This document shows positions 5,699 to 6,619 of a DNA stretch of 6,619 nucleotides, in pieces. The stretch is from the NCBI GenBank assembly GCA_001796045.1, contig MGLN01000076.1:1143-7761 (forward strand). Reading direction: 5' to 3'. A program made the translations under genes and the position numbers. Positions within the stretch are counted from its first letter, which is position 1. Each line of letters starts with the position of its first letter. This DNA is from Caulobacterales bacterium RIFOXYB1_FULL_67_16. Lineage in GTDB: Bacteria > Pseudomonadota > Alphaproteobacteria > Caulobacterales > Caulobacteraceae. The notes under the pieces were generated by a model that was not told the DNA's origin, did no database searches, and saw only the letters and a list, made by a program, of their open reading frames with translations.

Positions 5699-6619
5699 AT
5701 GAAGCGTCTTCTGATGTGCGCCTGCGCGGTCCTGGCCGTCGCAGGCAGGGCTGAGCCTGTCCAGGCGGCGGACCAACTGGAGCGCGTCGTCATCCTGATG
5801 CGCCACGGGGTGCGCAGCGCCATGGCCAGCCCGGAGGATCTGGGGCGGAGCACGGCGCGACCCTGGCCTGCCTTCGATGTGCCGCCCGGCCATCTGACGG
5901 CCAAGGGTGCGCGCCTGGTGACCCTCATGGGACACTATTATCGCGACATCTACACCGAGGCCGGTCTGCTGAGCGGGGACGACTGCGACTCCGTCTACTA
6001 CTGGGCGAATCTAACCCAGCGGACGGAACGGACGGCCGCCGCCCTGGCCGAAGGCCTGACGCCGGGTTGTGCGGTTACGATCCATCAGGCGGACCAAGGG
6101 CCGGACCCGCTGTTCGACGCGCCTCTGGCCGGCGTGGGGCCGGTCGATCCGGCCCGAGTCCGCGCCGCCATTCTGGGCCGGGTCGGCGGCGACCTGGCGG
6201 CTTGGGACCGGCGCCAGGCGCAGAACCTGGCGACGCTGGAGGCCCTGCTTCTGCAGTGCGGGGGCGACGGCTGCCAGGCGCAAGAGATCCCGCCGGGCGT
6301 CCGACGTCTGAGCGAGACCCCGATCGTCGACGGGCTTGGCGACGCGGATCATCTGGTCGCGTTGAATTCGCCCGCCATAGCCACGGGCGGCCTGATGGAA
6401 AGCCTGCTGATGGGTTATGCGCAGGGACTGGATTTTGAAAGCCTGGGCTGGACGGGGCTGGACGCCCCGAGCCTGACCCGCGCCTTCGCCGTCCACGCCG
6501 CCTCCATCGATCTCAGGACCCGCACGCCCGAGGTCGGGCGCCAGACCAGTTCTCACTTGGCCGCACGGTTGCTGGCCACCCTGCAGCACGGGGCGGCACG
6601 GGCGACTGTGGCAGACCCC
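5699..6619 (+). CDS. Secreted histidine-type acid phosphatase (phytase / glucose-1-phosphatase-like), 3' truncated by window
   Basis: Histidine acid phosphatases (branch 2) hydrolyse phosphomonoesters such as phytate or glucose-1-phosphate through a phospho-histidine intermediate, usually in the periplasm. The product starts with a signal peptide of about 23 residues (MKRLLMCACAVLAVAG..., cleavage near VQA). The catalytic motif RHGVRSA follows at 35-41 (nucleophile His36, phosphate-binding Arg35 and Arg39). The third active-site Arg is probably Arg108 in the TQRT segment. Cysteines at 96, 124, 187 and 192 could form disulfides, in keeping with export. The family motif is RHGxRxP; here Ala replaces the Pro. 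The second motif (HD, proton donor) is expected about 10-30 residues after the last visible codon and cannot be checked. Two ATGs (5696 and 5699) are in frame; the ribosome-binding-site spacing favours 5699. Position right after an STN-type receptor suggests it processes the imported or surface-bound ligand. Exact substrate is not determined by sequence. Confidence 0.9.
   Translation, partial: MKRLLMCACAVLAVAGRAEPVQAADQLERVVILMRHGVRSAMASPEDLGRSTARPWPAFDVPPGHLTAKGARLVTLMGHYYRDIYTEAGLLSGDDCDSVYYWANLTQRTERTAAALAEGLTPGCAVTIHQADQGPDPLFDAPLAGVGPVDPARVRAAILGRVGGDLAAWDRRQAQNLATLEALLLQCGGDGCQAQEIPPGVRRLSETPIVDGLGDADHLVALNSPAIATGGLMESLLMGYAQGLDFESLGWTGLDAPSLTRAFAVHAASIDLRTRTPEVGRQTSSHLAARLLATLQHGAARATVADP

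Noticed and set aside
4673..5935. A 420-codon open frame on the minus strand across the receptor 3' half and phosphatase start
   Set aside because: It is antisense to a well-supported receptor. The translation is rich in Gly, Arg, His and Gln with no recognisable domain, which is typical of open complementary frames in GC-rich coding DNA.
1..6619. CRISPR array, tRNA/rRNA genes, insertion sequences, attachment sites
   Set aside because: No direct-repeat arrays, tRNA-like cloverleaf sequence, transposase frames or terminal inverted repeats were recognised by eye on either strand.

Overview
This GC-rich window most resembles the chromosome of an alphaproteobacterium of the Caulobacterales (Brevundimonas or Caulobacter type). 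The evidence is the protein style: a large TonB-dependent receptor of the class abundant in Xanthomonas and Caulobacter, an alphaproteobacterial FecI-type sigma factor, and a glnB next to an NAD(P)H-hydrate repair gene. The genus is inferred from recognition, not from a search.

Left part (1-1071): the first 42 codons of glnB (nitrogen regulator PII) run leftward off the window. A 114-bp gap separates it from a divergent, rightward NAD(P)H-hydrate dehydratase gene (nnrD, YjeF C-terminal domain). The best start of nnrD (ATG 241, preceded by GGAG) is followed nine codons later by an in-frame TGA at 268-270. Family-like sequence continues in the same frame after that stop. The gene is therefore either disrupted by a nonsense change, read through, or used as a shorter form from GTG 334. 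No epimerase (NnrE) domain is present nearby.

Central and right part (1149-6619): a rightward cell-surface-signalling locus. It holds an ECF sigma factor (FecI type), an overlapping FecR-type anti-sigma regulator with a twin-arginine motif before its membrane segment, a 949-residue TonB-dependent receptor with an N-terminal STN signalling domain, and a secreted histidine-type acid phosphatase (phytase / glucose-1-phosphatase-like) cut off by the window end. By analogy with FecIRA, substrate binding at the receptor would pass through its STN domain to FecR, release the sigma factor and raise receptor transcription. The linked phosphatase suggests that the ligand is a phosphorylated compound. 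Phytate or a metal-phytate complex is the most attractive guess, but this is inference.

A strong intrinsic-terminator-like hairpin with seven T residues lies in the 54-bp gap between receptor and phosphatase and ends just before the phosphatase ribosome-binding site, so the two genes are probably expressed at different levels. No tRNA, rRNA, CRISPR array, insertion sequence or other mobile element was seen. No gap between genes exceeds 115 bp.
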